Positions 55,701 to 62,997 of a stretch of 64,000 nt of DNA are shown here, piece by piece. The DNA is from Galbula dea (Eukaryota > Chordata > Aves > Piciformes > Galbulidae): NCBI GenBank assembly GCA_013399015.1, contig VWZX01001038.1, positions 58,516-122,515 on the forward strand. The letters run 5' to 3'. Numbering within the stretch: the stretch's first letter is position 1; each line of letters starts with the position of its first letter. Position numbers and translations under genes: made by a program. The notes under the pieces were generated by a model, which had not been told where the DNA came from, searched no databases, and saw only the letters and a program-made list of their open reading frames with translations.

Positions 55701-58700
55701 CCCTACTGCAGCTTGGGTTACAAAAACAACTCCAAATCACAAGTTTGTAAGCTCCTAAAAGGAAGGAAACTGCTGAAACAAAGTTAAAATTAGCTATGTG
55801 AGCTAGTAAAAGCTGGAGATACAACCAGGGTGTGAATGGAACTGAACTGCTCATGTGAGGAACGTGGCCATAGCGAGATGGGAAGAATCACAAGCACTGT
55901 CCTTCCAAGGGCCTACCCGAGGCTCCATCTCTTTCCATACCTTCACAGATGGCTGCAGGAGGTGGTGTAAGGCACCTTGGGGAGTTTGCAGACAATGCCA
56001 GAGGGTGGGATGCTCAATGGTAGTGATGCCACTCAGGAGGACCTAGACAGATTAGAGGAGTGGGCCAACAGGAACCTCATGAAATTCAGCAAGGACAAAG
56101 GTCACATCCTGAGCCTTGGGATAGAGCACCCTCTGCATCAGTACAAGTGGGAACTGCCAGACTAGGCAGTAGCTCTGCTGAAAAGAACCTGGAGGTTCAC
56201 TGCTGCAAGCATGATGCTGCAGAAGATCATCTGATGACCCAAATGAATCTATGCTGCTAGGATTTTAAAGGTCATTTCAAGTAGGAAACCATCATTTCTC
56301 TTCAGAGCCACTGCTATGAGGCAACATTAAAAAACAGGGAGACTGCAAGATTACAGTAACCATCAATTGTTCCTGCATGGAAACTTTCAACAGGCATCTA
56401 AAATTGAAACAATCTTTAAACACAAAGCAGGCATTTTAACTTCAAATCATGGATCTATACCACAGATCACAACAGGCCCAGGGACCTTTCACTGGCCCTT
56501 GGGCTACACAGCACAGAATGGTTTGGATTGGAAGGGACCTTCCAAGGTCAACTAGTCCAACCTCCCCCTGCAGTCAGCAGGACTAAAGGTACTCAACATC
56601 ACATGAAGGCCAAGCCCATGTAGTTTCTAAGAAGTGTTCTTAGTGAATAACTCAAGAATAACACTGAATCTACAATTTTGGACTGACTTTGCATCCTGAT
56701 TGAAACAGGTTATCTCACATCAATTTAACTAGTAAATACAAGAATCCCAGTACTTCCAGAAGGCAAGTTTTTAGAATTCAGCAATACTTCATTTACCCTC
56801 AAAAATCCAGAAGGCATTGAGCTGGCAATACAGACAAGCATCCCTGTTCTTCCCCTGCCACACTGTAAAGTCACTAAGATGTCAGTTACACCACAGCCAT
56901 CTCTCAGACCTTGGCTGGCATCACTGCAAGTCTAAGTATGTCACTTGCTCATTCTCTCTGTAACAAAGGTTCTGCCTGAAAGCAACAGCATCACAGTTCA
57001 TTAGGAAGACCATCACAAAATGCCACAGACAGAGGTGAAGGCTACCATCCTGCTCAGCCCTCTGACTGAGAGTCTGAAAATGGGATTAATTTGGGACAGC
57101 TGAGAGATAGTAATTAAGAAAGGAAAGATAAAAAGAGAAGGTACATTCTTCCACTGAACCACCTAAAGTGATTCAGTATTTTGTGACAGCACCTAACTAG
57201 AGTCAGGTCCAAAGAAGTACTTCAAGACTCCAACACCCAGCCTCAGTAGGTCTCATCCTAACAATACCAGTGCTACCTCTAACTGCTCCTGGCTGCAGGA
57301 ACAGGTAGTCTTCCCACAAACACTTCCCTCATTTCCAAGTGTTTTTGAACTACCCCTAACCACATAACCAAAGATTTATGCCTCCAGTCAGCAAGTGAAT
57401 TGTCTATTTTTTTTTTCCTAGCCAGACTACCTGCTTCCAGTTACAGCTTTAACTGAAACCCATGAATGTTGACCTTTCTCACCAGGGCTTACTTTACTGT
57501 GAAACTATTACAACAATTAACTGCAGTGGTATCCAATGTACATTTGGGATTCTTAGCCACAGAGATATCCCATGTAAACACCATGGCAGTAAATATTCAT
57601 TTTCTGTGGGATTAAGCCTAAATATGCTCTGTTGTTTGGCACTGCAGTCACAAACTGTTTCTAAGAGAAAAAACCCAAATCTCCAGCCTCACACAGACAG
57701 CGTAGGGGAGAGAAGATAAGAGATGCCACATAAAGTCAGTGGCATCCAGTAACACTTCAATTTCCATATGGAAATAACAGGAAATAAGATGTGCTGAATT
57801 TCAAGCACCAAGGCAACAAAAACACATTAAGATTTCATCACACAAGAACTTGGCTGTAAAATCTGTAATTTTCTTGATCTTTTTAAAGAGTTCTCATTTT
57901 CAGGAACATCAGATAGCTAACAGACCATGTATGCTACCAAGGAGCTAAAGCAGACATCTGCATTAATCTGCTTTCTGTTAATTAAGCAGTGGAAACACAT
58001 CTCTCCTTCCCCAAGAAATCTCTTCCACAATCACATTTCCTTGTCAACCTCTATCTTTTTACAGCCCATGTTATAATGATTATTCTCCAGATGATCTCCC
58101 AAGGATAAGTACCCAGGACTCATTTGGTCTCCAAAACATTACTTTTGCATGTTGTGTCCACGACATGTGTCTGTGAACAACGACAACTGCTCTCTCTGAA
58201 GAGATCCAGACACTATGCCTAGAAACTTCATAATAATGATTTGGAATAGAATTGAATTTCAATTCCAAAGAGAAATAAGCTGTGGGATTTGAAAGCCAGA
58301 CATGGTCAAAACTTAAGTGTAAAAGGTCAGTAGAGAAGGTAGAATGGGTAAGAACAGAAAACACTTGAGTTACTGTTGGTTTCTTTCCCCCTCCACCTAC
58401 AATTAATGGTATGACAAAAGTTAAACAACAGAGGGAAAAAAGAAACGTATTTGTCTACCTTCATTTACAAATCATCCAAACACATCACCTAAGGAATTTC
58501 ATCTCCAGATTCCAGAAAGGTAGGGGAAGAGAAAAGTCATTCAACTACCCTCCATTAAAACCAGCTAAAAACTATTACTTGTAGTCATGGTGAATAATGA
58601 CCTTCTTGCTCCTCCATATAGCATAAAATAGCTTTCCCCTCACACAGAACACCTTCCCCCAAATATACAGAGCTTCCAGCATTTAAAGGCAAACTTATTC

Positions 58701-61700
58701 AAGCTTTTTCTACAAGAAAAGACTAGTGTCTGAAAGGTAAACATGAAAATAAACCCATGAGAGCAGCATCTCTCTGGAAACATTCGTCAAGCAACACTTG
58801 CAAGTTCTACTATTGCACTAACACAAGTACAGCTACTTTTCATAACCCAGAAGGTTTAAGGTTTGTCACTGTTTTTAAGTATTAACAGATAACATTGAAA
58901 TCAGAGAGTTTTCATCTATAGTCAAAGTTGTAACATCAACCTGGAGTTCATCAACCACGAAACTTTGTACTACACAACAGTTATGTCTATGTGAACATGG
59001 CCATGCTGGAAGACAGTATTAGATAGGTTGACAAGTCCTGCTCTCAAACCAGCAACATGAAGAGCACTGGGGCATTGTCCAATGATTAAGACACTTCACA
59101 CAGAAAGGTGTACACTCATAAAAAAGGAATCTTGAGCAGGATTTTACTGTAAAAGCAGTACTAAGGCTGAAGTGGTTTATTGCTCTGCCTGCGCAATCAA
59201 GTGATTAGAGTCCAACCACAACCATGGACAGCTTGCAGAGAACATACCAGCAGAGACAGTTTCACAAACCTAAACCTTTGGCAGGATTTTCAAGTGCTAT
59301 CAACTTCATAATGAAAGGACAACCAAAGGTGTAAAATGAAAGAAAACAGTCTTGCATCCCACCCCTCAATTCCTTCAGAACACCTAACCATCCAGCTTCT
59401 GAAGCCACAGCAGTATCTTGGGCTTTACAGGTCTACCTAGATTTTTCTTGGGGAAACAACTAAAAGAATCTATTTGCCCTAATTATAATCAGTGTGAGAC
59501 AGGAGAATAATAAATGAAAAATCACAGACTAAAATGTTCCCCATGCAGTGAAAATGCAACTTGAGCTACAATGGCATCTTTGACTTGCCAATTTCTTTAG
59601 CAAAATTACTCGAGACTTTCTGAGTGGTTTGAGAATGATCCAGCATTAGTGAGGGGGGAGGAAGAAGAGAAAACCAAGACTTCTCTGATGTGCTTCCTTT
59701 TGCTTAGGTGATTTTTAGCATTAGTTTAACCTAAGTGAATTTTAACAATGACAGGTCTTGTCTCCTTTAAAAGAGCTGGAGGTGTAAAACTACCTTGCTG
59801 ATGGAACACTCAGGTACCCAAAGCAGAGCAGGTAGCTCACAAGAGAAGAGAAACTCCACGTTCCCAAACCATTAAGTATAACAAAAGGAACTGCATGATG
59901 TTAAAAACAACTGCATCCACAACAGAAGATTTTGGTTAGAGGCAAGCCATTACTTCAACATCACCCACGTTTTCAGCTGCAGAGGTTATATATTCTGAAA
60001 CATCAGAGCACATTTTCACAGTATAGATAGCCTCTTCCTGAAATCTGGAAACTCAGCAATGAGGAAAACTAGAGGACAAAAACATCTCCCTGGGGGAGGG
60101 CAGAGCATAGCTAATACCTAAAGAGAAGTGTTCTTTGATGAACAAGCTATTTTATTTTCTCTTTTTAAGCTCACCTACAATCTTGCCTCGCCTACAGAAG
60201 AAGCATAAGAAGGATGTTCAATTGCTCATGTTTTATTATAACATCAGGATCTTCTCTTCTTTAGTAAATCAAAAAGACACACGGGTTTTTATAACAATTA
60301 TATTAGAGGGCACAAGGAGAACCTTGACCTGAGCACACTGTTTTCATGTTTAGTCAAAATGCACTCATCTGATTCTCTTCAATTAGCACAAACGGGTGCA
60401 AACCTACACCCACTTTTAGCCAAGCATCTACAAATATTTTAAAGCCTGATAACATAACACAGATGCTCCTTTTCAAATATCTTAGTCACAGGAAATATTT
60501 TTCACTCTCTTAGCAAAGATTAGAGTCACTGGAAATTCCTAATCCAGTTGAAGTACATTTACAGGATTTCATACAGCAGTTTGTAGAGAGTAAGATAAAA
60601 TGCCTTCAACTTAAAGCCCACTCCCACACCTACCACCCAGAAAAATAACCCACAATATTTTCACCTATTTAAAGAACACTAGTATTAATTGGCTATGTAA
60701 ACAACTGCAGAAAACAGCTGCAAATAAAAACTAACAGAGAAAACAAACACTCCCACTCCCCAACACACACACACACACAGAGCAGCTGGAGACTGCATAC
60801 AGCAGAAAGCCAAGCCAGGTATCTTCACAACTGAACTCTTAAGATTTCTTCAGCCAGTGTCAATATTCTGAAATACTGCCAGGGCAGACTTTTTTTTTCA
60901 GACTAAAGACTGGAGAAGAAACAACTTCTTCTGACAGTGATGTTAGAATTGAGCAGGTATGATTTGAAAGCAAAGTAAGTCACGATTAAGGGAAGAAACA
61001 CGACTTCTCAAAATGCCTGTACTGTGTGCTAGAAGCTTACATAATGGTATGATTTTGATCATAAAAACAAAAGCTTACTGTTGAATTTCTTTATTCTTAG
61101 CTCTGCACCAGGACTGCAGATAGTCTAAAATTGTAGGCAAGTAGAAAATAGTTTAATAATTGTTAAAATACCGGAACACTTAATGTGTAATATTGGAATA
61201 ACCACCAAAACAATGTCATTAACATGAGAAGCAGTCTGAATTGCAGCCAGTTTCCTGCTCGTTTAGCAAAGATGAATTCCACCTTCACAGGCAACAGAAA
61301 GAGTCATTTCACCTTACCAAGAAGAACCTGAGCAAGAACTGATAAAGAAAAGACAGCTTTTGTTGCCTAATCCTTCCTTTTAATGGGCATGATAGGTAGT
61401 GTCAACAAGATCACTCTTCTGTGCTCTAGGCAAAAAGATCTTAATAGAAGGATGGTGGAAGGGAGAGACAGACATGAAGAGCAGATGGCACCAAGTCTTT
61501 CAGGAACTGTCAGTGAAGAGAGGAATAAAAGTTTCCCTACAGAAAATTCTCCCAAATTAAGACTAACGTTGCTGGATTAACTTAAAAATAAAATACTAGG
61601 AAAACATGAAAGATGTGTCTTCTGCAAGGCAAAGCTGGCAGAAGAAAGTATGTTTTGTTTCAAGAGAGGAATAAATGGTATCCTCTGAAAGAAGGAAAAA

Positions 61701-62997
61701 AGCTCTGTCTGTCCTTAACCTGCTCTGTTATTTATCTGGTTAAAAGAGAGAGGATTTTTTGTTGTTGTTTATTTCTGGCAGCACTCGCCATTTCACAGCA
61801 CATTTAGCACACACGGAATTGATCAATACCACTACAGACACAAGACTAGACTATCCATTTACTAACCACAAGAAAACGTCCTGTTCAGCAAAATCCTGTA
61901 CATTATAACGCTGAAATTTTAAAAGGCATTGTTCTACGGCTCCTATTACTTCCTTGCACCGGTTACACTGGAGAGCCGAGAACTTCTCTGGTAGCTTTCA
62001 GGCTGATAAACGAGGGGAACTTCGCACGCCCTGCAAGAGCATTATAAACCCTAGCTAAATCTATGCAGAGGGGAAGAGACACATCCAAAGCGTAAGCATA
62101 CAGTCCAGGATTGCCAAATAAACCACTATCAGACCTGCTATGCACCTCCTCATAGTTTTTGTGTGAACATGCTGGAGCTCCCAGCAGAAGTGGACCAACA
62201 GTTCCCTCAACCACTGGTTGCTATCATGCCATTTTTCCTCCAGCAGCAGCAGCACGGGGAAGCCCTCGCACTCCATTGGCTTCTCAGGACTCAAGAGCTG
62301 GCGTTTGAAACTCAACTTCTGCTGATTTAAAGAGCAAAAGGAATAGATTTTTCTTTTTTTGGCACTCCGAGGCAGTGCTGTAGCGAGCAGCAAAATGCAG
62401 AACGTTATCGATTGTCGTTCAGAAACCGAAAGTCTGCCTTTTCAGCCTAATTCTTTGCATACATACCCACACCCCTCGCTATCATTAAAGGACGAGCTAC
62501 TGCTGTCAGAGCAGCACCTATTCTCAACTAATGAAGCATTAAGGAAGGTTGCCATTCAACCGTGAATGGTCCGGAATAAGAAATCTAATTGACCTTAAGA
62601 TTATTTCAGCGGGGTTATTCTTACTTAAAAAACAAAATCCAAATACCAACCCACCACGAAACACCAACAATTGCACTGCCGGATTTACTCTATGTGACAC
62701 TAGGTGGTTATGTCTCCACGTTTGTTCCACACAACTGCTCCGAAACCCAAGCGCTGCAAGCCTTTGAAGTGCTCATGGTTTCTACATTTTAATAACGACG
62801 AAAACAGCTTTTGCCTTTACAATCACTTTTGTCATCTGAAAAAGACATTCTTCCTCATTCATACTAATTGGCAAAGTTACCCCAGGTTTTCAAGCGCTGA
62901 CCCCAAAAGCCTTACGGTTAAATACCAAGATGATTCACTTACCTGAAGAACAAGAGATAAGAAAAACAGCGAACGCCAACTTAGTAGCAGCTCCCAT
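4553..62997 (-). CDS. ACVR2A: Activin receptor type-2A, complete spliced CDS (11 exons, 513 aa)
   Basis: Spliced CDS, listed 5' to 3' on the minus strand: 62997-62943, 31430-31223, 29411-29302, 27944-27790, 14088-13945, 13029-12886, 11207-11062, 9737-9623, 8053-7915, 7485-7355, 4747-4553. Every junction is GT-AG and the phases close without a frameshift. The product is a type II TGF-beta-family receptor Ser/Thr kinase of the plasma membrane. It has a signal peptide (about 1-19), a ten-cysteine ectodomain (C30 to C110), N-glycosylation sequons at N43 and N66, a transmembrane helix (about 138-161) and a kinase domain from about 192 with glycine loop 199-208, K219, H320-R321-D322, DFG 340-342 and APE 367-369. 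The C-terminal SSL fits a class I PDZ ligand; in mammals this tail binds ARIP/MAGI-type proteins. The length equals human ACVR2A and the sequence matches it nearly throughout, with bird-type substitutions. ACVR2B is excluded because the sequence follows ACVR2A residue by residue. Confidence 0.98.
5045..5750 (+). mobile_element. Possible solitary endogenous-retrovirus LTR remnant
   Basis: A GC-rich stretch unlike the flanking intron. Its right part (about 5530-5750) has the layout of an avian ERV-type LTR end: GGTTTGTAAATATTTCAC, a TCATTGAAGC poly(A)-signal-like site, then a pyrimidine-rich run with CCCCAACCCC and CTCTCTCCC. No internal retroviral genes, tRNA primer site or clear TG...CA ends were seen. 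It could instead be another dispersed repeat. Family assignment is from general resemblance only. Confidence 0.35.
5751..5886 (+). repeat. CR1 LINE 3' end
   Basis: Contains GTGTTCAAGGCCAGGTTG, GCCCATAGCAGGGGGTTGGA and GATGATCTTTAAGGTCCCTT, then a decayed TGACTGTGTGA tail. It is a 5'-truncated copy directly abutting the LTR-like stretch. Confidence 0.9.
6575..7144 (+). repeat. CR1 LINE, long 5'-truncated copy
   Basis: Runs from the GACCAGCAGG segment through GGCTTGGTTAGCCTGGAGAA, CTTCCCCAAAAGGGTTGTCA and GTGGAGTCACCATCCCTGGA to a tail ATGATTCTTTGATTC. It shares diagnostic segments with the copies at 8703-8922 and 46683-46915. Confidence 0.9.
7355..7485 (-). CDS. ACVR2A: ACVR2A coding exon 10 (kinase C-lobe)
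   Basis: Encodes the end of G406 to S449 (131 nt). Contains YMLPFEEEIGQHPSLEDMQ and the basic VVHKKKRPVLR segment, which matches the human protein. R-E-C-W-Q-K-H-S differs from the human R-D-Y-W-Q-K-H-A. Acceptor TACCCCCAG|GCCCA; donor TCT|GTAAGT, with a non-G last exon base but an otherwise perfect intron side. Confidence 0.97.
7486..7914 (-). other. ACVR2A: ACVR2A intron 9 (429 bp)
   Basis: Shortest intron of the gene, GT-AG. No repeats or other features seen. Confidence 0.9.
7915..8053 (-). CDS. ACVR2A: ACVR2A coding exon 9 (activation segment, APE)
   Basis: Encodes V360 to the first base of G406 (139 nt). Contains VGTRRYMAPEVLEG, with the APE motif at 367-369, and the helix F segment DMYAMGLVLWELASRC. 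Acceptor TTTTCCAG|GTTGG, donor AGATG|GTAACC. Confidence 0.97.
8397..8495 (+). repeat. CR1 LINE 3' end with internal tandem duplication
   Basis: GGGGGGTTGGACTAGATGAC, GGTCATTTCCAACCC and GTGATTCCATGG mark the CR1 3' end. The part around TTGGACTAG is duplicated in tandem (8397-8414 and 8415-8434). Confidence 0.85.
8703..8922 (+). repeat. CR1 LINE, 3' portion
   Basis: Contains CCAGGGGAGATTGAGCTTGG, CTTCCCCAAAAGGGTTGTCA, GTGGTGACCTGGCAGTGCTG and CTCTTCCAACCTTACTGATT. Same subfamily as 6575-7144. Confidence 0.9.
9623..9737 (-). CDS. ACVR2A: ACVR2A coding exon 8 (catalytic loop and DFG)
   Basis: Encodes the end of R321 to Q359 (115 nt). Carries the catalytic loop with D322, K324 and N327, and the DFG magnesium-binding motif (340-342), followed by LALKFEAGKSAGDTHGQ at the start of the activation segment. 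Acceptor TTCCAAG|GGACA, donor GGGCAG|GTAAAC. All residues required for phosphotransfer are intact. Confidence 0.97.
9738..11061 (-). other. ACVR2A: ACVR2A intron 7 (1.3 kb)
   Basis: GT-AG intron with one CR1 copy (9917-10230). The rest is AT-rich unique sequence with no recognised element. Confidence 0.9.
9917..10230 (+). repeat. CR1 LINE, well-preserved 3' portion
   Basis: Contains GGCTTTGTTCAGGGGTGCCC, GAGGAACTTCTTCACTTTGA, CAGGCTGCCCAGAGAGGTGG and GGGGGTTGGACTAGATGATC, ending near CACTCTGTGACCC. Little divergence from common CR1 makes it one of the younger copies here. Confidence 0.95.
11062..11207 (-). CDS. ACVR2A: ACVR2A coding exon 7 (kinase C-lobe, helices D-E)
   Basis: Encodes residues 273-320 and two bases of R321 (146 nt). 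Contains GSLTDFLKANVVSW and ARGLAYLHEDIPG, and ends at the His of the catalytic HRD motif. Acceptor GCTCTGCAG|GGTTC, donor CACAG|GTAGGG. Confidence 0.97.
11208..12885 (-). other. ACVR2A: ACVR2A intron 6 (1.7 kb)
   Basis: GT-AG intron. Apart from a G/T-rich low-complexity tract (about 12178-12310) nothing was recognised. Confidence 0.9.
12178..12310 (+). repeat. G/T-rich low-complexity tract
   Basis: About 130 bases of almost only T and G on the plus strand, with repeated TTTGG, GGGTTTG and TTTTGGGG words. No fixed repeat unit. Confidence 0.75.
12886..13029 (-). CDS. ACVR2A: ACVR2A coding exon 6 (kinase N-lobe, alpha-C helix and hinge)
   Basis: Encodes residues 225-272 (144 nt, phase 0). Contains SWQNEYEIYSLPGMKHDNIL, which covers the alpha-C helix and its conserved Glu, then the IGAEKRG segment and the hinge ITAFHEK. 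Acceptor TTTCAAG|GACAAA, donor GAGAAG|GTAGGT. H-D-N replaces the mammalian H-E-N, a conservative change. Confidence 0.97.
13030..13944 (-). other. ACVR2A: ACVR2A intron 5 (915 bp)
   Basis: GT-AG intron of unique sequence; no element recognised. Confidence 0.9.
13945..14088 (-). CDS. ACVR2A: ACVR2A coding exon 5 (kinase N-lobe start, P-loop and catalytic Lys)
   Basis: Encodes residues 177-224 (144 nt, phase 0 at both ends). It begins with the DPGPPPPSP juxtamembrane linker, then L-Q-L-L-E-I-K, the glycine loop ARGRFGCVWK (199-208) and the ATP-binding VAVK with K219. Acceptor GATTGCAG|GATCC, donor ATTCAG|GTAAGC. Confidence 0.97.
14089..27789 (-). other. ACVR2A: ACVR2A intron 4 (13.7 kb)
   Basis: GT-AG intron separating the membrane-span exon from the kinase exons. 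No CR1 copy was recognised in it, which contrasts with the CR1 load of the shorter introns 7, 8 and 10. The only clear simple repeat is a CTC microsatellite at 20796-20815. The open frame at 26356-26742 (128 codons, plus strand) resembles no known protein and is taken as chance. Confidence 0.85.
20796..20815 (+). repeat. (CTC)n microsatellite
   Basis: About six perfect CTC units, followed by imperfect TTCTGCTCCTCTC. Confidence 0.9.
27790..27944 (-). CDS. ACVR2A: ACVR2A coding exon 4 (stalk and transmembrane helix)
   Basis: Encodes P125-Q176 (155 nt): a Pro/Thr-rich stalk, a hydrophobic helix of about 24 residues (about 138-161), then the basic stop-transfer stretch YRHHK and the start of the cytoplasmic juxtamembrane region. 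Acceptor TTTCTCCAG|CAACT, donor ACCCAG|GTAAGC. The helix is less conserved relative to mammals than the rest of the protein, as expected for a membrane span. Confidence 0.97.
27945..29301 (-). other. ACVR2A: ACVR2A intron 3 (1.4 kb)
   Basis: GT-AG intron, phase 1, AT-rich unique sequence. No repeat or RNA gene recognised. Confidence 0.9.
29302..29411 (-). CDS. ACVR2A: ACVR2A coding exon 3 (ectodomain, C-terminal part)
   Basis: Encodes the end of R88 to the first base of P125 (110 nt). It holds C91, the CCC cluster 103-105 and C110, which complete the ten-cysteine pattern of type II activin receptors, followed by the juxtamembrane FFYFPEMEVTQ. Acceptor TTTTACAG|GAATG, donor CAGC|GTAAGT. The E-K-K-D codons read GAG AAG AAG GAC, so the A8 run of human exon 3 is absent. 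Confidence 0.97.
29412..31222 (-). other. ACVR2A: ACVR2A intron 2 (1.8 kb)
   Basis: GT-AG intron, phase 2. Contains one CR1 copy in the same orientation as the gene (29745-30115). The remainder, 30116-31222, shows nothing recognisable. Confidence 0.9.
29745..30115 (-). repeat. CR1 LINE, internal segment lacking the 3' end
   Basis: On the minus strand it reads through GGGCTCCCCAGTTCAAGAGG, GGAGGAAAGGCTGAGAGCCC and GGGGCACTGGGCACAAACTA, then stops where the last part of the element should follow. It is the same subfamily as the copy at 44398-44905. Confidence 0.9.
31223..31430 (-). CDS. ACVR2A: ACVR2A coding exon 2 (ectodomain, N-terminal part)
   Basis: Encodes residues 20-87 and two bases of R88 (208 nt). 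It holds cysteines 30, 50, 60, 78 and 85 of the three-finger toxin-like fold that binds activin, and the sequons N43-R-S and N66-I-S. Acceptor CCAAG|GTGCC, donor GACAG|GTGAGT. Tyrosines at 32-33 replace the Phe pair of mammals; the first sequon is NRS where human has NQT, so glycosylation potential is kept. Confidence 0.97.
32686..32760 (-). repeat. CR1 LINE 3' terminal fragment
   Basis: CAGAATCACAGAATCATGAA followed by GGAAAAGATCTCCAAGATCA is the reverse complement of the CR1 tail. Confidence 0.8.
36826..36877 (+). repeat. CR1 LINE 3' terminal fragment
   Basis: GGCTGGACCAGATGACCCCT then GGGATTCCATGAGCC, a short decayed CR1 end. Confidence 0.7.
40297..40412 (+). repeat. CR1 LINE 3' fragment
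   Basis: TTCTGGAGGTGTCCAAACAA, GTGGTACTTAGTGACATGG, GATGGTTGGACTTGATCTTG and an AATGATTCAGTGATTCTC tail. Confidence 0.85.
42199..42265 (+). repeat. T-rich low-complexity tract
   Basis: T runs with GG interruptions and a (GTT)4 block near 42238-42250. No coding or RNA feature. Confidence 0.7.
44398..44905 (+). repeat. CR1 LINE, about 500 bp
   Basis: Extends from GTCCAGTTCTGGGCTCCCCA through GGAGGAAAGGCTGAGAGCCC, CTCAGGGGTGCCCAGGGACA and GGTTGGACTAGATGATCCTC to CATGCTGGGATTTTGTG. The 174-codon open frame inside it is a repeat artefact, not a gene. Confidence 0.95.
44965..45040 (+). repeat. CR1 LINE 3' terminal fragment
   Basis: AGTTGGACTGGATAATCACT, GGTCCCCTCCAACTGAATAT and a TTCTATCCTGTTCTAA tail, about 60 bases beyond the longer CR1 copy and in the same orientation. 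Confidence 0.75.
46683..46915 (-). repeat. CR1 LINE 3' portion
   Basis: Tail ATAGAAGCATAGAATTG, then GAAGAGACCTGTAAGAACAT and AGGTCACCACTAAACCATGT on the plus strand. Same subfamily as the copies at 6575-7144 and 8703-8922. Confidence 0.9.
53186..53230 (-). repeat. CR1 LINE 3' terminal scrap
   Basis: ACAGAATGAAGGGACC and AAGATCTAGTCCAACCCC match the reverse complement of the CR1 tail. Confidence 0.65.
54167..54189. promoter_or_regulatory. Perfect 11-bp-arm palindrome resembling a steroid-receptor IR3 element
   Basis: Arms of 11 bases around a single central base. Centrally it reads TGAACA, three bases, TGTTCA, the geometry of glucocorticoid/androgen/progesterone receptor elements with one mismatch per half-site. 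Function is an inference. Confidence 0.3.
54400..54570 (-). repeat. CR1 LINE 3' portion
   Basis: AGAATCACAGAATCATTCAG, GAGACCTTTAAGATCATCAA and GCACCACCATGCCACTAAAC, then CTGGGCAGCCTGTGCC. Confidence 0.9.
55125..55152. repeat. Short AT-rich inverted repeat
   Basis: Arms AAGCTACTTT and AAAGTAGCTT around one base (55128-55148), extendable to 13 bp with one bulge. Confidence 0.7.
55930..56225 (+). repeat. Old CR1-derived fragment from the end of the reverse-transcriptase ORF
   Basis: AGTTTGCAGACAATGCC, GGAGGACCTAGACAGATTAG, GTGGGCCAACAGGAACCTCA and AAAAGAACCTGGAGGTTCAC match the C-terminal coding part of CR1 ORF2. The reading frame is broken and the 3' end is missing. Confidence 0.75.
56511..56588 (-). 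repeat. CR1 LINE 3' terminal fragment
   Basis: CACAGAATGGTTTGGATTGG, AAGGGACCTTCCAAGGTCAA and TAGTCCAACCTCCCCCTGCA. Confidence 0.9.
60761..60779 (+). repeat. (CA)n microsatellite
   Basis: About eight uninterrupted CA units; the only dinucleotide repeat of note in the window. Confidence 0.9.
62943..62997 (-). CDS. ACVR2A: ACVR2A coding exon 1 (signal peptide)
   Basis: Encodes residues 1-18 plus the first base of G19: MGAATKLAFAVFLISCSSG, a short hydrophobic signal peptide almost identical to the mammalian one. The ATG has a strong Kozak context (A at -3, G at +4). The donor CAG|GTAAGT is consensus. The 5'UTR continues to the right without an obvious break. Confidence 0.97.

Larger units (their letters stand above)
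31431..62942 (-). other. ACVR2A: ACVR2A intron 1 (31.5 kb)
   Basis: GT-AG intron, phase 1. Contains nine CR1-derived pieces, listed separately, a CA microsatellite, a T-rich tract, a steroid-element-like palindrome at 54167-54189 and a CpG-enriched right end (about 61.9-62.9 kb). Stretches with no recognised element: 31431-32685, 32761-36825, 36878-40296, 40413-44397, 45041-46682, 46916-53185, 54571-55929 and 56589-60760. No coding region could be supported in them. Confidence 0.85.

Noticed and set aside
62061..62393. Minus-strand open frame of 110 codons near exon 1, starting MLLATALP
   Set aside because: It lies downstream of a consensus exon 1 donor, in intron 1, with no similarity to activin receptors; CpG-rich sequence there has few stops by chance.
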